A stretch of DNA of 64,000 nucleotides, taken from positions 186,001-250,000 of the forward strand of contig NZ_NFJD01000003.1 of assembly GCF_002159705.1 (NCBI RefSeq), read 5' to 3'. The position numbers and the translations under genes were made by a program. Positions 62,402 through 64,000 of this stretch are shown here, in pieces. Numbering within the stretch: position 1 is the stretch's first letter; each line of letters begins with the position of its first letter. This DNA comes from Elusimicrobium sp. An273. GTDB lineage: Bacteria > Elusimicrobiota > Elusimicrobia > Elusimicrobiales > Elusimicrobiaceae. The notes under the pieces are model-generated. The model worked only from the letters and a program-made list of their open reading frames with translations. It did no database searches and was not told the DNA's origin.

Positions 62402-63363
62402 AGACCACACGCTTTTGCCCTGCTAAGGTAAATTTATTTTTAGAAGTCACCGGCAAACGCCCGGACGGATACCACGAATTGGCCACGCTGTTTGCCAAAA
62501 TAAATTTTGGCGATACGCTGGTGCTGGAAGCGGAACCGGCCGAGCAAACCGAAATTTCGTTACAATTAACCGGCCCCGTCGGCCCGATGCTCCGGGCGGA
62601 TGAAAGCAATCTGGCCTGCCGGGCGGCGAAGGCTTTTTTGGATTATTTCCACCTTCGGGCAAAAATCAACATGCAGCTTGAAAAACATACCCCCACCGGC
62701 GCCGGCTTGGGCGGAGGATCCTCGGATGCGGCGGGCGTGTTGCTGGCGCTGTGCGAGTTATTTAAAAAAGATAAAAATCTGTTGCTCAACACCGCTGCCA
62801 AACTGGGGGCGGATGTGCCGGTATTTATGTATGAAGAAACTTTCCTAAAAGGGGAAGGCATCGGCGAAAAATTAACGCCGGTTCCCGCCCCGGGGCCGCT
62901 TCCGTGGCTGGTACTGGTATATCCCAACACGGTCGTCCCCACCAAGGGAGTATTTGCCCGGTTAAAACTTCCTTCTCAAGAAGAAATCTTGACAAACCGC
63001 TCTAATTTAGATAAATTAATTACAGATATAAGATGTGCTTATCCGCTGGCCGGATGGAAACATTTGTTGTTCAACCGGCTGGAGGATTGCGTTGTTCCTT
63101 TTACAAACTCTGTACGAAATGTGCTGCGCGATTTGAGAAAAACAAATACAGATGCAGTTTTAATGTCCGGTTCCGGCTCCACGGTTTTTGCTTTAGTTGA
63201 AACTGAAAAGGATGCAAAAGATTTGGTAAATAAATTACAAAACGAGGAACGGATAGTTTTCTCTACGACATTTCATAGGAGCTTAAAGGATGAAAATAAC
63301 GGAAATAAGGATACATCTTATGGGGGAGGATCGCCTAAAAGCGTTCGCCAGTGTAACGTTTGA
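62398..63363 (+). CDS. ispE: 4-diphosphocytidyl-2-C-methyl-D-erythritol kinase
   Basis: 321 residues, somewhat longer than usual (about 285-300). GHMP kinase of the MEP isoprenoid pathway, phosphorylating CDP-methylerythritol. RFCPAKVNLFLEVTGKRPDGYHEL at the start, the ATP loop PTGAGLGGGSSDAAGVLLAL, and the C-terminal VLMSGSGSTVFALVE are all present. The final 25 residues (from about 63290) overlap spoVG in another frame by 74 nt and have no homology-like character. The start overlaps the MORN gene (ATGA). Confidence 0.93.
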   Translation: MKTTRFCPAKVNLFLEVTGKRPDGYHELATLFAKINFGDTLVLEAEPAEQTEISLQLTGPVGPMLRADESNLACRAAKAFLDYFHLRAKINMQLEKHTPTGAGLGGGSSDAAGVLLALCELFKKDKNLLLNTAAKLGADVPVFMYEETFLKGEGIGEKLTPVPAPGPLPWLVLVYPNTVVPTKGVFARLKLPSQEEILTNRSNLDKLITDIRCAYPLAGWKHLLFNRLEDCVVPFTNSVRNVLRDLRKTNTDAVLMSGSGSTVFALVETEKDAKDLVNKLQNEERIVFSTTFHRSLKDENNGNKDTSYGGGSPKSVRQCNV

Positions 63364-63625
63364 CGATTCCTTCGTAGTTCGCAATATGAAAGTTGTGGAA
63401 GGGACGAAAGGCGTGTTTCTCTGTATGCCTTCCCGAAAATTGCCCGACGGTACCCATAAAGATATGGTTCACCCAATTAATCAGGAATTTCGGGAATACT
63501 TGGAGCAAAATGTTTTGAAAGCCTACGAGGAAGAATTAAAAAAGAATCCTGAAGGCATCCAGAAAACAAGCGGCGATTCCAACTATAACTTAAACGCCGC
63601 AGAAAGCGGCCAAGACGCACAATAA
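63290..63625 (+). CDS. spoVG: SpoVG family protein
   Basis: 111 residues. SpoVG is a small nucleic-acid-binding regulator known for septation and sporulation control in Firmicutes and found in several other phyla. The conserved sequence is clear: MKITEIRIHLMGEDRLKAFASVTFDDSFVVRNMKVVEG, FLCMPSRKLPDGTHKDMVHPINQEFREYLE. AGGAG and AAAGG lie before the ATG. It starts 74 nt inside ispE. ispE-spoVG neighbours are also seen in Bacillus. The C-terminal 25 residues are variable. Confidence 0.94.
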   Translation: MKITEIRIHLMGEDRLKAFASVTFDDSFVVRNMKVVEGTKGVFLCMPSRKLPDGTHKDMVHPINQEFREYLEQNVLKAYEEELKKNPEGIQKTSGDSNYNLNAAESGQDAQ

Positions 63626-63683
63626 GGGTTCAGCACAGATTTTCCGTTATTCATCTTGCTTTAGCTGTGATGAAACAATTTAC

Positions 63684-63757
63684 TTCCGGATGGTGAAATG
63701 GTATCACTACTGGTTTTGGTCCAGTCATTCTAGGTTCGAGTCCTAGTCCGGAAACCA
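63684..63757 (+). tRNA. tRNA-Gln (anticodon TTG)
   Basis: Acceptor arms TTCCGGA and TCCGGAA pair, the anticodon stem ACTGG/CCAGT closes loop TTTTGGT, which gives anticodon TTG, the T arm contains AGGTTCGAGTCCT, and the CCA is encoded. Confidence 0.94.
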
Positions 63758-63761
63758 TATA

Positions 63762-63786
63762 GAGGGCCTGCAAAGGCCCTCTTTTT
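63762..63786 (+). terminator. Terminator of tRNA-Gln
   Basis: AGAGGGCC pairs with GGCCCTCT around TGCAAA and is followed by TTTTTT. Confidence 0.9.
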
Positions 63787-63828
63787 TATGTCTAAAAATA
63801 TAAAAAAGGCGTTTTCTCGTCAGAAAAG

Positions 63829-63860
63829 AATTATCGCGGTAAACGCGACAAGCGCGATAA
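63829..63860 (-). terminator. Possible terminator after nrdD
   Basis: ATTATCGCG pairs with CGCGATAAT (9 bp); on the minus strand a T-containing stretch (TTCTTTT) follows. Confidence 0.5.
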
Positions 63861-63895
63861 TAGACAGTAGCCGTGTCAGCAAAATGTCAGCATAA

Positions 63896-64000
63896 CTAAC
63901 ACTCCCAGCTAAACTTTTCCCGCATTTTAAATTCTTCTTTTTTGCCTTTGTTCCAGCTCTGCACCGGGCGCAGATAGCCAACCACACGGCTGTACACCTC
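63896..64000 (-). CDS. nrdD: Anaerobic ribonucleoside-triphosphate reductase, C-terminal end (partial)
   Basis: The last 34 codons before a TAG stop; the gene continues beyond the window. The frame reads EVYSRVVGYLRPVQSWN, then GKKEEFKMREKFSWEC. The R-V-x-G-Y-L and R-P-V-x-x-W-N-x-G-K pattern is the glycyl-radical end of class III reductases, with the radical Gly in SRVVGYL. It makes deoxynucleotides without oxygen, which fits an anaerobic lifestyle. Only the tail is visible, so length and activity cannot be judged. Confidence 0.8.
   Translation of the reverse strand, partial: EVYSRVVGYLRPVQSWNKGKKEEFKMREKFSWEC

Overview
The window looks like a chromosomal segment of a Gram-negative, probably anaerobic and host-associated bacterium. 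My best guess is the Elusimicrobiota, near Elusimicrobium or Avelusimicrobium. Reasons: many scattered single prepilin genes (class III leader, [17 protein letters not shown]) without assembly genes, an MsbA-type exporter, a large rhamnose/galactofuranose/uronate glycan cluster, SpoVG outside the Firmicutes, and the tail of an anaerobic ribonucleotide reductase. The assignment rests on gene content only. GC is near 50% and coding density is high.

Layout. 1-6320: tRNA-Val, a class 3 aldehyde dehydrogenase, Ogt, two paralogous secreted proteins with a possible ADP-ribosyltransferase-like C-terminus, a GCAxxG-family redox protein, a hypoxanthine-DNA glycosylase and two YqaA-type membrane proteins. 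6337-8850: a three-gene minus-strand operon (tiny Cys/His-rich protein, membrane protein, secreted TPR protein), then tRNA-Arg(GCG) with a triplicated tail. 9006-13704: arylsulfate sulfotransferase, a GT-C-like membrane protein with a polyprenyl-sugar-synthase-like GT2, and a prepilin. 13866-31788: a minus-strand glycan cluster: GT2, rfbA, rfbC, rfbD, rfbB, RgpF-like, a small repeat protein, GT2, epimerase, glf, a 1682-residue multidomain glycosyltransferase, ugd, an MsbA-like ABC exporter and GT2. 31955-33182: a secreted protein with an HNH-like His pattern and a candidate small RNA.

33202-45435: CCA-adding enzyme, CpXC-like protein, CDF transporter, tRNA-Arg(TCG), yebC-ruvC, ruvA-ruvB-spoIID-queA and tgt. 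This plus-strand set is interrupted by three prepilin genes on the opposite strand. 45527-59730: a minus-strand housekeeping block. In transcription order it runs trxA, thioredoxin-fold lipoprotein/secreted protein, polA, coaE, rho, rpmE, prfA, prmC, murA, folC, a coiled-coil protein, ddl and a small membrane protein. 59857-64000: a decayed Cys-rich prepilin, a MORN/YwqK-type repeat protein, ispE, spoVG, tRNA-Gln and the 3' end of nrdD.

Three signals stand out. First, an extended -10 box (TGNTAWAAT) lies exactly 6 nt upstream of the start codon of at least five genes with no Shine-Dalgarno, which predicts leaderless mRNAs. Second, three prepilin promoters carry an 11-12 nt poly-T tract between -35 and -10, the arrangement expected for slipped-strand phase variation; in two of them a long inverted repeat also spans the start codon. 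Third, several intergenic regions hold long palindromes or degenerate tandem repeats, including a tRNA-tail triplication and a candidate ncRNA with its own promoter and terminator.
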